Shown one piece after another: positions 1 to 12,400 of a stretch of 64,000 nt of DNA. Source of the DNA: Thinopyrum elongatum (Eukaryota; Streptophyta; Magnoliopsida; Poales; Poaceae). The stretch covers positions 194,702,423 through 194,766,422 of the forward strand of contig CM022298.1 of the NCBI GenBank assembly GCA_011799875.1. The letters are read 5' to 3'. A program made the translations under genes and the position numbers. A model generated the notes under the pieces. It was not told the DNA's origin and searched no databases. It saw only the letters and a list, made by a program, of their open reading frames with translations. The first letter of the stretch is position 1; the number at the start of each line of letters is the position of its first letter.

Positions 1-880
1 ACCAGCGCATCCAGATCCCGCGTCGAGTGCGTCTTCTCCTCAGTGGGCGATGAACGACGCTTGTGAGTCGCGCGTGGGGAGCGGCTCTCGGGGCAGGCGG
101 CGTCGCGTGGGAGGGGCTCTCGGGGCAGGCGGACGCGGGGAGCGGCACCGTCGCGTGGGTAGGCTGGGTAGGCGGCGGGGAGTGGCGGTGCTATTGTGCA
201 GGTGGCGTCGCGTGGGTCGGCCGTGACCGCGTGGGCATGGGCGTGGAAAGGCAGAGGCACGTCGGGCGGCATCCCCAGCGTAGGAACCGCCGTGAGGATG
301 GAGAAGAAGGGAGTTTGCTAGGAGCAGAGGGATTAGTGGAGAGGTGGTTTAATTGTGTGGCTTGTTGCGTTAACCACGGGAGAATTTGGGGCCATTAGAT
401 ATTGTAGATGGACGGATATAATTGCTTGGATCTGCCTTCTTTCGTGTTTTTATAAGGATACTAGATAGATAGATATATGGCCACATTTAAACCACCTTTA
501 TCCCTACAACCAAACAGAAAATGGGTTTATCCCACTCATCTTAACCAAACCCCAAAATTGAACCATCTCATTCACAAAATTTGGATGGTCCCAACCCACT
601 CATAACTACCAACCGAACATACCCTTAACGGGCCGGACGGGTTCGCTCGTGCCTGTGTGAATTGGGGGCAAATTTACGCAAGGAGCGTCACACAGGGGCT
701 TCCACCGAAATCACTAATTGAGGAGCACTCTTTCCAAAGGCCACTCTCACCTCCTCAGGTTGCGACAAGTGCCGCTTATGCAACCTGGGTGTTTTCCTTT
801 TTTCTGTAGATCCGTTTATTCAAAACGTTTTATCTCTTAAACCGTGCGTCCAAATCTCAAACCATTTTCACCATTGTATT
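1..880. other. GC-rich then AT-rich flank, no gene recognised
   Basis: The first 300 bases are GC-rich and contain short direct repeats of a GGGGAGCGG/CTCTCGGGGCAGGCGG type. The open frames there are low-complexity and match nothing I recognise. From about 480 to 630 there is a short stretch ending in CCAACCGAACATACCC that looks like the end of a small DNA transposon, but I could not pair both termini. Confidence 0.3.
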
Positions 881-894
881 TCTCACATCGAGAT

Positions 895-1349
895 CTTCAA
901 AATTAGATCTCATGTTGATATGTTGCGCATGTGACAGCTGGAAGATGGTGCATCCTGTGCTGGTTTTGTGGTTGGAGGCTGACGGTTCTGGTTTCTTCCT
1001 CCGACGTCGTAGTCGTGCAGGGGTATCAGTTCTGGAGTTCGATGACGTGTCCGGGGACACGTTGCCCCGGTCTGATTCTTTCAACGGCAATGATTTTGTT
1101 TTCGGTAAACTACTTTGGAGGTCCGTAAAGCTGCAGATCAGCGATGGAGACGCGTCGAGCTCGGGTGAAGAGATGATCTGTCTTCCTTCCCTTGGTGGTC
1201 GCTTCGGTGGTGTCCAAGAAGAGGGACACGCACTGATTTTTTGCATAGGATTATCCTATCGTTTCAGTTCTGTAATGTCGGTGTTTACGTGCTTTGTAAT
1301 TGGATCTTTATTTTATAAATGAGACATGTATTACCATAAAAAAAAACTT
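895..1349 (+). mobile_element. 5'-truncated non-LTR retroelement 3' fragment
   Basis: The segment ends in a poly-A tract (about 1339-1347) directly after the block GAGACATGTATTACCATAAA. The same tail, slightly diverged, occurs at 7785-7828 downstream of the first gene. A shared 3' block followed by poly-A at two independent sites is the signature of LINE/SINE retroposition. The open frame at 912-1322 has no domain I recognise and is probably the non-coding or terminal part of the parent element. Family assignment is not possible from the sequence alone. Confidence 0.5.
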
Positions 1350-1664
1350 GTCTAATCTCAATACAACTTCCTACTCTAAACTCTCGTTCCTCTTCCCAGA
1401 TATTGCCAAACAAGCTGTCGTCGGCTCCCGCTCTTGTCGTGGGCTCCCGCTCAACAGAGCCATGTAATCTCCGGCCAGGCCAGATCAGTGCCACTCAACC
1501 GGCCCATCTAGGAATCAAGCCGGGCCGAGGTGTTCTTCTTCCCCACGCTCGCGTGTGCCGTGCCGTGCCGACCGAGCGACCACCGAGCGGCCAGCGAGGC
1601 ACCCCCGGTCCGCGTACACATAGACCCAGACCCACACACACACACACACCAAGGCGTGCACGCA

Positions 1665-4600
1665 ATGAGGCCCTTCCTGCTCACGCCGGTGGGCGCCCAG
1701 CTCGCGTCGCTCCCCTCGCCGTCAACGCTCTCGCGACTGCTCCGCCCACTCCACCTACAAAACCGCCATGCTCACGCCATCTCCATCCCCACCCCCACCT
1801 GCTCCTCGTCGCCCCTCCTCCACCCTCCCCGCCGCAGCACTAGCCGCCGCGGCGATCGCTTCCTCGCCTCCTCCTCGCCCTCTCAGGTCTGCCTGGCCTC
1901 TCCGCCCCGCCGAATTCCACCTGTTTGAGAATTGTCCCGGACCCCAAGTGTTCGATGGAATGCCTCCCCTGCGGTGATTGTGGCTTTGGCTGACGGCGCC
2001 CCGTTGGTTTGTTTGTCTTGCAGATGGCCGCGCCTGCAGATGCCCCGGGAGGATCCGCCGACGCGTTCGAGGTGATCCGCGCTCACCAGGTGCGGCCCTT
2101 GGCCTTGGCTCTGCCTAGTGATCATGTAGTTACTATTTTTTATATTTTTTTTGCGGGAAGATCATGTAGCTACTATGTGATGGCCTGAGGACGCGATAGC
2201 TTTATACAACTTCTAACACATAAAATTGGGTGCTCTGGCTCAGTAGCCCCGTGGGGGATTTCAGGGCAAGGTACTTGGGTGAATTTTTCTTTTCTCTTCA
2301 GAACCATGTGTTGTGTAATGTTGCGGAGTCAGATAGATTATCAGGACGATTAAACAGTACTCTGGAATAGGCTTCAAATTATTCATGTGTAATTAACTGA
2401 ATTTTCGAAATTTAGTATGGTGAGGGAGGAATGTGATCGACGATTAACAAAATGATAGGGAAGGTACTCGGTGCTTTTCTTTTCAGAACTATGTACTTGG
2501 TATGTGTTTATGGGGTCAGATTAATTACCAGGAGGATTACTGTGAAATAGGCTTAAAATTGTTCCCTGGTAGTGATTTTCTTCAACAATTAAGGACGATA
2601 TGCAGAGTTTCCTCCACAATAGTCAACATATTCCAGTATTGTGGGAGTTTTTTTGTCTGATCAACCATTCATCACTATTCCCTACCCAAACCACCATCAA
2701 CTGGAGCAACTTTGCAAAATATGCCCTTTCCAGTTCCTATTAGATATTTGAATGATCAGCCTAACAAGTATGCACAACATTTATGACAGCTCTGAACAAA
2801 TACCTTAACTACCAAGTTACAAAGTTGTCTTGGATTTTTATTAAGAGGAACTCTAAAGATTGTACTCCCTCCGTTCCAAAATACAGTGCGTCCTCGGTTT
2901 ACGTGCTTCAACTTTGACCATAAATTTAACCAACGAGACCGACTGCGGCGGGAGCAAAAGTTATACCAATGAATTCGTATTCAAAAGAAGTTTTCAATTA
3001 TATAATTTGTGCTCCCGTCGCAGTCGGTCTCGTTGGTTAAATTTATGATTAAAGTTGAACCTCGGGAAACGCGGGCGCACTATATTTTGGAACGGAGGGA
3101 GTAGGTTTTAATCTTTTGCCATCTCGAGGTCTTCCTTATTCACTCAACATCATCATGATTATAGGTAAAAGCTGCCTGGCTTCCTCCTGTTGAAGAAATA
3201 CGAACCATTCTGGACCAAAGTGTCAGAGGTGTTCTGGCTACCCATTCTCAGGTATGCTAGAAGCATTCTTTGTATTTGCAGTCTAGTGAGCATGCATTTG
3301 CCAGTCTTTTCCTGTGTCGTCTTTTTTAGAATTCTATTGAAACTGGCGAGTACTGATTGCCATGTGAATATGTAAAGGGCGGACCTGATATTTTTTCTAT
3401 TAACATCTTCTCTTGATTATTCAAACTTAATTTTTTGCTTAAATCTGCTTGATAATTCCACTTTTCAGTTCTTGCTGAAATGTGGCATGTGCTTGGCAAG
3501 GTACCTGTCATATATTTAGTACATCATCATATGTAGTTTTTTACCATGCCATACTGGCTGGGATTGTCACCTTCAGTGTGTGCCTTTTATGCTTTGTGAA
3601 TGGCAAAGGCAAATTATATTTTTCTTCTATCTCCTTCTATTGCCAATTAAGTTGATTACATGAAAAGAAAATTACAACATGTCATTCTGTTAACAGGAAC
3701 ATGTGGGTTATCCATCTGGTTCAATGGTTGATTTTGCGTGCGATCAAGATGGTTCCCCCATATTAGCAGTGAGTAGTTTAGCAGTTCACTCAAAGGTATG
3801 CCAGTATTGCGCTCTCATGATTATGTATACATGTAATACTACCTGTTGACACCGTTCTACGCGCATGAAGACCCTATGCATTTGGTGACTCAACTCAAAC
3901 ACACATGATAACACTGACAATGGCAGGAATACTGACACATAAATGCGGACATAAAATACAAAGTGGATAGACATGAAAAGTATAAAATGCGACAGTGTTC
4001 TGTGAAAAGAATAGGGTGCTGGTCTAATCTACTGAATTCACAATAGCTTCTGATAGTTATGCCTTTTGCTGCCACCATTTTGCAGAATCTCTCAGGAAGT
4101 ACTAAATGCTCTCTTTTGGTTGCCAAAGACCCAGAGGACAGAACAGATACTGTAATCACTGTCTATGGTGATGCTACACCTGTAATTCCCTCCCGTCACT
4201 TGCCCATATATTAGTGTGCTTATGTCCTGATAAATTTCTTAATTTGATATTTATTAAAGCATACTGTATATATTTCCTGATAATTGCGTGTTAGCTCACT
4301 TTGTATTTGGTGTTCTGTTCCAAAGGTTCCCGATGAAGAAAAAGATGCAGTGAGAACTGCATATTTACGGAGACACCCTGAGGCCTTTTGGGTACGTTTG
4401 TTGAACTGTTTCTAAAGTAACTGAATAATATCGTACTAATTTCTGATGGAAATTTGCCAAATCAAGGTTGACTTTGGTGACTTCCGCTTTCTGCACATCA
4501 AACCAAAAGCTGTACGTTATGTATCTGGGGTTGCAACAGCTATTCTTGGCTCTGGAGGTTTGTGACCCACCTTTTTGAATGCCCTAGTTAAAACTACTTA

Positions 4601-5282
4601 TAGTTAGAAGCCTGCATAGCCTTTCTGACCGGAAGGTCAAGGTTCTACTCGACTGTTAATTTGTTTTTGAGTTGCTATGTAATGTTCCTGTAGCGCTCTT
4701 GCGAAAATCGTGAGTTGCAATACGAGAACCATGAAAAGCAATATCCTGAATAAGAAAACAGAAACTGAGGAAACTATAAGAGTAAAAACTAGTAGCCTCT
4801 CGTGTTATGTCATTCTCTTCTCCTTTTTCACTCAATGTTTCATCCGAAGTTAACGACCAAATTTTCTATATGTCTATTCTATGATATTCCTATATATATA
4901 TATATATATAGGGAAAATACATCCTACCACCCAGAGGTAGTTACCCCATATGTCTCAAACACTATCATGTAGTAGTATATATACTACTTCATTATTCTAA
5001 ATATGTTCATACACTATATCTAAGATATTTCAAAGCAAGTTCCATGAATTTTTTTGATATGAGCCTATAGTTTTTTTATATTTGTGAAATACGTACATAT
5101 TTGAACATAAAAAAGAGTATGGTCAAAATATGGTACATACTACCTAAAAAGTAGTATATATACTACCTAAACATTGTTATATACTACATACTACACGTAC
5201 ATACTCTCAGTTTTGACAGGTACTACATACAACATACAAAACGCAAGTGGTGGTAACTACCACTGGTGGTAGATAAAATTTG

Positions 5283-5323
<41 letters not shown>

Positions 5324-7491
5324 ATATATGTTGTCTAATATGACACCCCATCTGTGAAAGGGATTGGATTCGTGACTTGCACTTGTGCCCCTATAGTTTG
5401 TTTTTTGTGACCTAAATGTCAAATTATATACGAAATGCAATATGATTTGTTATGATGGTCCTTGAGAAACCTTCTCCACATCCCCAGAATTTAGTGCTGC
5501 TGAGTTCAAGGAAGCAAAAGTGGATCCTATATCTCAGTTCTCCACTCCTATTGCAGTACGTTTTATATTTGCTTGACTTCACACTAAATATATGATCTTC
5601 AATTGGCATATTTATGCTCAAGTTAGCTGCATGTATTCCACAGGGTCACATGAACAAGGATCATGCTGATGATACAAAGCTCATTGTGCAACACTCAACA
5701 TCTGTTAAGGCAAGTACAATATAAATCTTACTTAAGTGGTATCTGGTCATGAATGCGAGCGACTCTGCAAGATATACTAGAAAACAAGTCTTAGCTATAT
5801 TAGTTTGTGAGACAGTTATACTATTTATCTTCTGTTCAATCCATACTTAAGTTTTCTTCTGTAACTAAATAACCAGTACTCCCTCTGTCCCAAAATAAGT
5901 GACGTGGCTTTAATTCAAATCTGAACTAAAACCACGCCACTTATTTTGGGACAGAGGGAGTACTATTTTAGTTATTGTATGGTGTGTGCTCGGTCACCGT
6001 GATATATTTAGTATGAAGAGAGGAATGTTTTAGTTCAAGCATATGATTCCTACTTTTTGTCCCAAACATTAGATAAAAAAGTGCAAACATCACCGAGCTA
6101 TGCAAGCAGGAAAACAGCTTCACGTCAAAATTTATAAACCAGTTTACAAATTAAAAAAGCAATAAGTTTTATAATGTAGCCTCTGTTTATCTGCTTAGTC
6201 TATTGGGCACCATGAGCTATTATAATTTCAGTGTGCTGAGTCTGCAACATGAACACTTGGGTTTAAATTTTTAGCATTGCAAAATACAGTTTGTCAGTGC
6301 TAACTGCTGACAGACTATGTAATGTCCATCTTTTATTTAGTAGTAGCACATAGCAGTATAGCACATGAGTTCTTTTTTTACAATAAACACATCTATGCCT
6401 TGTATCACTCTTTTCATTTTCTTGATTTTGAGACTTCTATACTTTGACCAAATGTTAATGTTTCCAATTAAATATATTGAGGGATGACAAATGTAAGCTA
6501 TTTCAGGTGGATTTTGCTTCTATTCTGGATGTGGATAGCCTCGGAATCAATGTGAAGGTAACAACCCTCTCAAAGCTTGTCTCGGTTTTCTTGTATAGAC
6601 CTCTGTATAGCCCCCCCCCCCCCCCCCCCCCTCTCATCCACACACCCTCTGTTTTAAATATCTCCTTCGGTTTTTAATAGAAAATTACTGTCAAGGCCTC
6701 CCTCTTTCAAAAATGGGAATGTAATAATTATACAAAGGCTATGTCCTTTTCTTGTTTGCTAAGAAGACATATCAATGAATCATAGTGATGTCGTCTTGTG
6801 AATGCTTCTCTACCCTCAGCTCCGATACTCGACCAGTAAATTGCCATATGCACTGTATTAGCGGTTTTGACGGTTTCATCACTCATCAGAACTGAATTCG
6901 AAATAGACAATTTATTCCTAAGGGATGTTCTCTTTTTTAGTGGATAAGGGCTTTTCTTCGGTTGGACAATATGTACTATGGTTACTTGACCGGACCTTTA
7001 ATGTGGCATGCTATATTCTAGTCAAAGCCAACCGGTGTGGCAACATGGTAATTGACACTTTACTTCTTGTGCAGGCTGGTTGTGATGGAACTGTTCTGAA
7101 GCTGCGAATTCCCTTCCCTAGACGTGCGCAAGACAGAAAGTTAGTCCCTGCTCTATTATATTTTCCCCATAGTTATAATTCATGCATACTCATTTCTCCA
7201 TTCTGCTCTATACTTATATCTGCTACTCTCTTTGTAATCTTGTTTTCTAAATTGGGTTTATACACGAATACATGTTCCTTTCTTTGGGGATGATCATGCA
7301 TTTTCTCAACACTTAGTTGTTCATCAAGACCTCCCAGGTCTATATAATCTGCTGAATGGCGGTTTAATTGGTAACTAGGACATGCTTATTCTAATTATTC
7401 GATTGACTGACTCTAAACGGTCCTGTGCTTTTACAGGGATGTTAAGACACTTATTGTGGAAATGCTACAGGCTGCAAAGGCCTCATCCTGA
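1665..7491 (+). CDS. Chloroplast HugZ-like FMN-binding split-barrel protein with DUF2470 domain (At3g03890 type)
   Basis: Twelve exons in one frame: 1665-1886, 2024-2089, 3165-3251, 3697-3795, 4086-4181, 4326-4391, 4467-4557, 5488-5555, 5644-5709, 6507-6557, 7075-7139, 7437-7491 (343 aa). Residues 1-74 are rich in Ser/Arg/Pro without acidic residues and look like a plastid transit peptide. Residues about 97-245 form the pyridoxamine-phosphate-oxidase-like split barrel ([44 protein letters not shown]). Residues about 255-343 are DUF2470 ([12 protein letters not shown], then [18 protein letters not shown]). From memory the best match is Arabidopsis At3g03890, a heme-binding plastid protein related to bacterial HugZ heme oxygenases; it is related to but distinct from the glutamyl-tRNA-reductase-binding protein. 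All introns are GT-AG except intron 9, which is GC-AG. The ATG at 1665 is chosen because it gives the transit peptide and splices in phase. No frame lesion was seen, so it is probably functional. Confidence 0.88.
2875..3101. mobile_element. Stowaway MITE in intron 2 of the HugZ-like gene
   Basis: The element starts CTCCCTCCGTTCCAAAATA and ends with the inverse, TATTTTGGAACGGAGGGAG, with TA on both sides (2873-2874 and 3102-3103), the hallmark of Tc1/Mariner-derived Stowaway MITEs. The interior also pairs (AACCAACGAGACCGACTGCG against its inverse near 3019-3045), so most of the 227 bp folds into a hairpin. A close relative lies at 54063-54286. Confidence 0.9.
4891..5321. repeat. Inverted-repeat element bracketed by TA microsatellites (intron 7)
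   Basis: Two TA dinucleotide runs (4891-4910 and about 5285-5321) bracket a roughly 370-bp AT-rich segment. Its ends are inverted copies of CTACCACC-AGTGGTAGTTACC (about 4923-4945 and 5250-5273). This is the layout of a MITE inserted into, or carrying, a TA repeat; the TA expansion hides any target duplication, so the superfamily is unclear. Many TAGTATATATACTAC-like short palindromes lie inside. Confidence 0.55.
5710..5715 (+). promoter_or_regulatory. GC-AG intron donor (intron 9 of the HugZ-like gene)
   Basis: Exon 9 ends ...GTTAAG and is followed by GCAAGT. Only this GC donor keeps the frame into exon 10 ([10 protein letters not shown]). The nearest GT, four bases further on, shifts the frame. 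AAG|GCAAGT is the strong-consensus form of the minor GC-AG intron class processed by the U2 spliceosome. Confidence 0.85.
5879..5960. mobile_element. 82-bp Stowaway MITE in intron 9
   Basis: Starts CTCCCTCTGTCCCAAAATAAGTG and ends with the inverted copy, flanked by TA on both sides (5877-5878, 5961-5962). Almost the full length pairs as a hairpin around a short AT loop, which is typical of the shortest Stowaway families. Confidence 0.9.
6611..6631. repeat. Poly-C tract of 21 bases in intron 10
   Basis: An uninterrupted run of about 21 C lies 54 bases after the exon 10 donor. The exact length is error-prone in sequencing. The run is intronic and does not touch a splice site. Confidence 0.8.
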
Positions 7492-7734
7492 CATGCTGAA
7501 TGACCTCTTTGTTCTGGAACGCGGTGGCAGCGTGCATGTAAAAAAGAAAGCCCTAGCCGATAAGAACTTTCAGGTTGCTCTCCAGTCGCAGCGTCAGCGA
7601 AGATGGATGATCCACAGAAAATTCCATGGTTTCATACATCATTCAACACCATTGTGACAGCGAACTTGTGTGAACTACTTCCAGTCAAACTTAAAGAAAT
7701 GCAACGACTTGTATATTGTACTGAACTGTTTTGC

Positions 7735-7828
7735 ACTCATACACGACTGAAGTTGTTGTCGGTCTTTACGTGACTTGTGCTTTGATCTTTATGATATGAA
7801 TGAGACACGTATTACCATGGAAAAAAAA
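7735..7828 (+). mobile_element. Short non-LTR retroelement tail downstream of the HugZ-like gene
   Basis: The block from about 7757, GTCGGTCTTTACGTG, to GAGACACGTATTACCATGG plus eight A's parallels the tail at 1277-1347 (GTCGGTGTTTACGTG ... GAGACATGTATTACCAT plus poly-A). It is best read as a strongly 5'-truncated copy of the same family. It may overlap the 3' UTR of the upstream gene. Confidence 0.5.
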
Positions 7829-9240
7829 GGTCATCTCATTCGAAGGTTTCACATGTCAAAATTAGATATTGTCTTTCCCTTTAAGAGTTTTTACCATGTG
7901 AACTATCAACTGGGAAGCTGGCGAGCTGTAAGATAATTTGCTCAGGTAAAAAAAAAATGGGCTTCTTTGATTCAAAGGAATATTATAAGTTTTTATAAAG
8001 GATTTGATTCTTTAGGAAAAACAAGGTTGTTTGATTTGCATGATTAGAGTCTATAGAATTTTCTTCCTAAGCATTCCTTTTGGAGAGAAAAATCAACCCA
8101 TCCAAATTTCTTCTATAAGAGCAACTCTAGCAAAGTCACTGTATCGCATGGATTTGGAGTGTATTAGTTAGGAACTAGACTGCATGTATTTAGTCGTCAC
8201 AATGTGTCGCACTACATATATTTTGTGACTTCACATTGTTCGTTAAGCGACATTTTTAAAATATGCGATGTCTCTATTCGGCATTGCTACTACTACCTAG
8301 ACTAGTCGTTTGTCCTCTTCCTCATCTGAATTGAGGTCATGAGGTAGGTGCAGGGGTCGGCGCGATGACCACCAATTGTCCTACTTCATTGTCGATTCGA
8401 GGGAGCCGCATCATGGCCACGGTTGGGTCCTTGGGCTCCGACCCTGGCTCCTATACGTCGAGTGGGGTGGCGTCGATGGGGACAACCTCGTTCATGGGGA
8501 CAATGCCGCCTGAGGCGCCAGATCCACCGCGGTTGCTGCCACGGGGGCCTCCATCTCCGTCGCACCCGCCGCCTCACGTGGAGGATGTGCCGGCTCCGAG
8601 GGTAGCCCACCGCAGGGAGAATTTGCCCCACGGTTGCATGTTGTCTTTGGCGGCATGTTCCGGTATACCGCAAAATTTAGCCAATTGGTTGCCTTGTGCG
8701 ACATTGTCTCTGAGAGAGTGAAGGAGACGGGAAGGGAGGAGGCGAGAAGAGGGGAGAGGCGGCTAGGGCCTTGGTGATGGGGACACGTCGATGCCGCATG
8801 GCGGCCATCCGAACGACCACGTCATTAATGAACAAGTGGTTAGCGGGCACGTCGCCCCACTCGTCCATAATTAATTGGAAACGCGGAGGTGTGTTAAGCC
8901 CTTTTGATGGTAATTCTAGTGGTTTCACAATCAACAAGATTCAAGAGTACATGACATCTCAAACCTGTTTTTCTATTGTAATATTTTACAAATCTTGAGA
9001 ATCGAAGAGGCTGTGTCGTCTGGGTGTCGCTTGTGGTGGTACAAGAATTTTACTAAATTTGAAAGAAATGGTCCGACTTTTGTCCACGAAAGCTAAAAAT
9101 GCACCACTTCTGAAAAAAATGCCAATTAAATGTTTTTAGATGATTAAAGAGACATTTGCAAACCAAGAAGTAGCACGTGAGACCCACTCGTCAGAGGCCA
9201 AAGGAAAAGCTAGCACCAAATCCCTCTCTCCGCTCTCTTT
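7829..9240. other. Intergenic region with transposon-like debris, no gene supported
   Basis: AT-rich sequence to about 8290 contains GAGCAACTCTAGCA (about 8117), a phrase common in grass DNA-transposon ends. A GC-rich block (8365-8940) is open on both strands. A minus-strand frame (8677-8937) contains IMDEWGDVPANHLFINDVV but is not a family I recognise. The block may be a degraded transposon gene or a captured exon. Confidence 0.3.
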
Positions 9241-9458
9241 CTGTTTCTCTTCTTCCTCGCCGCCGTGATTCTTTCCTCACTTCCCACCCCAGCCGCTCCG
9301 CGCTTGCTCACTACTGATCTCACGGGGAGGGCCCGACGGCCAATCTCCGCCTCCAGCATCGTCGAACCTCGCGCCTACTCCCCCTCCCCTTCCCGCGCCG
9401 GCAACCGCGGCAGCAGGAGCGGCGAGAGGAGGACAAGGCGAAGGCCCGAGAGGACGCA

Positions 9459-12400
9459 ATGGAGTATAGAAGAGTGAAGGATCAGGTGAGCTTAAACCCG
9501 CAACCCTAGGGAGGAATGCCGCTACTCGCGCTGGCGGCCGTCGACGGCGCCTTTAGGTTAGAATAGATCGCTGCCGCGGCGGATTTTCGTTTCCCCTTTT
9601 CCTTTTCGTTTCTTCTGTCTCCCGCCGTAGGGTTCCAGGACTCTTAGTACATGCTGATGTTCGCCATTGGTAACCCGGGGCCGAGCTAAATTTCAAGCTC
9701 TGGCAATGTCTTCCCGTGTAGGTTCCTTGTGGTATGGTGAACCTGTATTTTATCAATTGTGTTGTGTGCTGACGACCTGTCTTATCCTGTATAATCTAAA
9801 GGAGAGTTATGACGCCATATCTCAGAAGGACATAGAAAGCCCTGATGGGAGATCCCTTTCTAGCAGTAAGCTCTTGGTTCATTGTTGAAATTTATGTTTG
9901 GACTATAATCAGTAACATCACATCTTTAATGCATGTGCTATATACAGCTGCAGCAACTTCCCCCCTTGGCACTGCAGGAGGTTCGAAGGGCAAGAATAGT
10001 TGGAAGCAAAAGTAAGACTGTTTGCAACATTTGTGCCGTATCACATAGTTTCTGAAAAATCAGAATATTTACTGGCAAGTGTCGATTGTTGTTGCAGGTC
10101 TGTTGTAACAATTGCATTGACATTACTAACAAGTTCCCAGGCAATACTGATTGTGTGGTCAAAAAGAGCTGGAAAGTATGAATATAGTGTCACAACAGCA
10201 AACTTTTCGGTGAGAATTTGAGTTTTCTCTCGGTGATAGTAGGGTCAGGAGCTTCCCCTTTTGTTCTCTTGAATTTATTCATCTATGTCTAGGTGGAAGC
10301 TTTAAAATGTCTATTATCACTTCTAGCCCTGTACAGAACATGGAACAGTCAAGGTGTTACAGAAGATAACAGGTGGCCATTCTACCATAATCTACCGATT
10401 AAATTCCGAATCTTTATTTCCTTTTCCCTATTCTCTACCGACATTTTTTTTAATATTTTCAGGTTAAGTACATCATTTGATGAAGTTAGTGTTTATCCTA
10501 TCCCTGCCGTACTTTACATGGTAAAGAATCTATTGCAGGTATGCCCACTTGTCAAGTTCTCTTGTGATAAAATAACTTCATGTCTGCAACAACAAAAGTT
10601 TGAACCATGCTTCCACTTCCTGTCAGTATTACATCTTCGCCTATGTGGACGCACCAGCTTACCAGATCCTGAAGAACCTGAATATTATCAGCACTGGTGT
10701 CTTATACCGTATCATTCTAAAGAAAAAGTAAGATCGACTAGCTTAATTTGGTTTTGGAAGTTGGGAACAGAGGGACTAATAATATGTGCTCCTTTTACTA
10801 CTTTGCTGATATCTTTATTCTTTATATTTCCTTTTTCTTTCAAGCCTTGTAAGATAATGTTGGATACTTTATCTTTGCTGAAATGATGTAGCAGCATTCA
10901 ACTCCTCGCCAAGTATTCATTATTCTGCACGACCACACAAACATGTAACATCGTGACCTATAGGCATTTTTGAATAATTCACTAGCCTGAGCTTGCCATT
11001 ATAATCTATGTGGTGTTCTTTAAGTGCCACAAATGTTCTTGTTCCTCTTTATTCTTTCCAGAACTGTTCATAGCACTCTTCTTCCCTAACACAGCAACAC
11101 CTGTTTTCAATTTTTTATCTAGCATGGTGATTGTTGAACTATGTTGCATCACTGAATGATTTGTGTTCCTTCCAGATTAAGTGAAATTCAGTGGGCAGCA
11201 TTTATTCTCTTATGTGCTGGCTGCACTACAGCTCAGCTAAACCCCTCGTAAGCAAAATAAGTTTGGATTCTGTTTCCCCTTCTCGGTAGTCTTTCCTCAT
11301 TTCTCTAATCAATATGTTCATCTAAGAGAAATAATATACCCCTTGCAGATCAGACCATGTTCTTCAAACCCCAATTCAAGGTTGGACGATGGCCATTGTA
11401 AGCACATAAGAGAAAAAATCGTTCAGTCTAGTCACTTGGGCATGTTATAGCAAGTTATTTTACCCAACTTGCTGACCGTCTTTCTGTTTCAGGTGATGGC
11501 TCTTCTAAGTGGTTTTGCTGGGGTATACACAGAAGTACGTGACTTTGTGCAATTGCCCCTCTTTGCTTATGTATCTTGCTTTAGAAATAATCATTTGATT
11601 CGACTGTCAAGGGAATTTCTGAAGGGTGTAAGTCATGTTCATTTTTGAACAATGCAGGCTATAATAAAAAAACGTCCTTCGAGAAACATCAATGTGCAGA
11701 ATTTTTGGCTGTACATTTTTGGAATGCTCTTCAACTTAGTTGCCATTTGTGTTCAGGACTTTGATGCTGTCATGAACAAGTTAGTTGTGTCGTAAATTGC
11801 TTCATTTCTTGTCATAGTATTTTGTTACAATGCATGATATTGCTTATTCTAACCTGACTGCCATCTATTGCAGAGGCTTTTTTCATGGCTACTCATTTAT
11901 TACACTTCTGATGATTCTTAATCATGCACTCAGGTACTACCGCTGTATCTTTGATCTGATTTGACATTTGATTGTTTGGGATGAACTTACCTTGTAATAT
12001 TTTTGGTTTTCTTTGCAGTGGCATTGCTGTATCAATGGTGATGAAGTATGCTGATAATATTGTCAAGGTACAAACTCTTAACTTCTACAACGGGTTTCGT
12101 GGTTTAAATTATTGTGTTATAACCATCTTTCCTACAAAACTGCACATTCTAATAGCTGTAGCTTATTCCATCACCTCACGTTACCCCTACTGAGTAACCA
12201 CTTACCGTTTTAGTGGCAGTTTTTAATTAAGATCTTGGATGTTCTCCTAAAATCTTTCCCCCGTCACGTTGGTTTTAAACTTTTTATTCAAAGAAAAGGT
12301 GTGCTTTACATACTCATTGCATTGTATCATATTCATGCATTGCTAGTTCAACTTAAGTTTAGATGGTTGTCTCATTGAATTATGCCAAGTGGAGAACTTT

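Noticed and set aside
1665..7491. Assignment of the first gene to the glutamyl-tRNA-reductase-binding protein
   Set aside because: The fold is shared, but the [18 protein letters not shown] and [15 protein letters not shown] segments fit the At3g03890-type protein as I remember it.
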